Assembly (NCBI GenBank): GCA_949288405.1
Contig: CASEKM010000014.1
Location: 1 to 13,206, forward strand
DNA from: an uncultured bacterium
GTDB lineage: Bacteria; Bacillota; Clostridia; Oscillospirales; Oscillospiraceae
Length of the DNA: 13,206 nt
Direction of reading: 5' to 3'
How positions within the stretch are numbered: the stretch's first letter is position 1; each line of letters starts with the position of its first letter. A program made the position numbers and the translations under genes. The notes under the pieces were generated by a model. It had not been told where the DNA came from and ran no database searches. It worked only from the letters and a program-made list of their open reading frames with translations. Positions 13,187 through 13,206 of this stretch are shown here, one piece after another.

Positions 13187-13206
13187 CAGATAGCGGAAAT
13201 GCCGGC

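Overview
The window reads as chromosomal DNA of a spore-forming, GC-rich Clostridia member, most likely an Oscillospiraceae-type gut anaerobe (Flavonifractor/Lawsonibacter-like). Evidence: spmAB spore genes, an AbrB-type transition-state regulator, strong AGGAGG ribosome-binding sites, sigma-A consensus promoters in every intergenic gap, and coding regions rich in G/C third positions. The taxon is inferred from gene content; no rRNA is present.

Layout, left to right. Positions 1-360 hold a possible gene 3' end, its terminator, and a leftward tRNA-Arg(CCG) with a clear promoter. Then comes rlmD (+), converging on spmB-spmA (-). A divergent control region with an exact Spo0A box and a consensus promoter separates spmA from an abrB-like gene (+). 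Two back-to-back terminators follow. Next is a leftward pair: a long alanyl-tRNA editing protein (AlaX) and, downstream, a membrane protein with two CmpB-like domains. A divergent promoter region leads to a YitT-family membrane protein (+), which converges on cysK (-) over strong hairpins. The cysK promoter lies 9 bp from the divergent promoter of a patatin-like hydrolase (+). A small leftward gene (57 aa) hides between the hydrolase and the terminator of a leftward KdpD/KdpE-like two-component pair. Finally glnS (+) runs almost to the right edge and ends in a strong terminator.

Functionally this is mostly housekeeping and regulation: RNA modification (rlmD), translation quality (AlaX, GlnRS, tRNA-Arg), cysteine synthesis, sporulation and transition-state control, and an osmotic/potassium-type signalling pair without adjacent transporter genes. 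I see no CRISPR array, insertion sequence, phage gene or toxin/defence island. The most useful second looks are the Spo0A box between spmA and abrB, the unannotated small gene whose ribosome-binding site lies inside a terminator stem, the truncated KdpD-like kinase, and GlnRS in a Gram-positive lineage.
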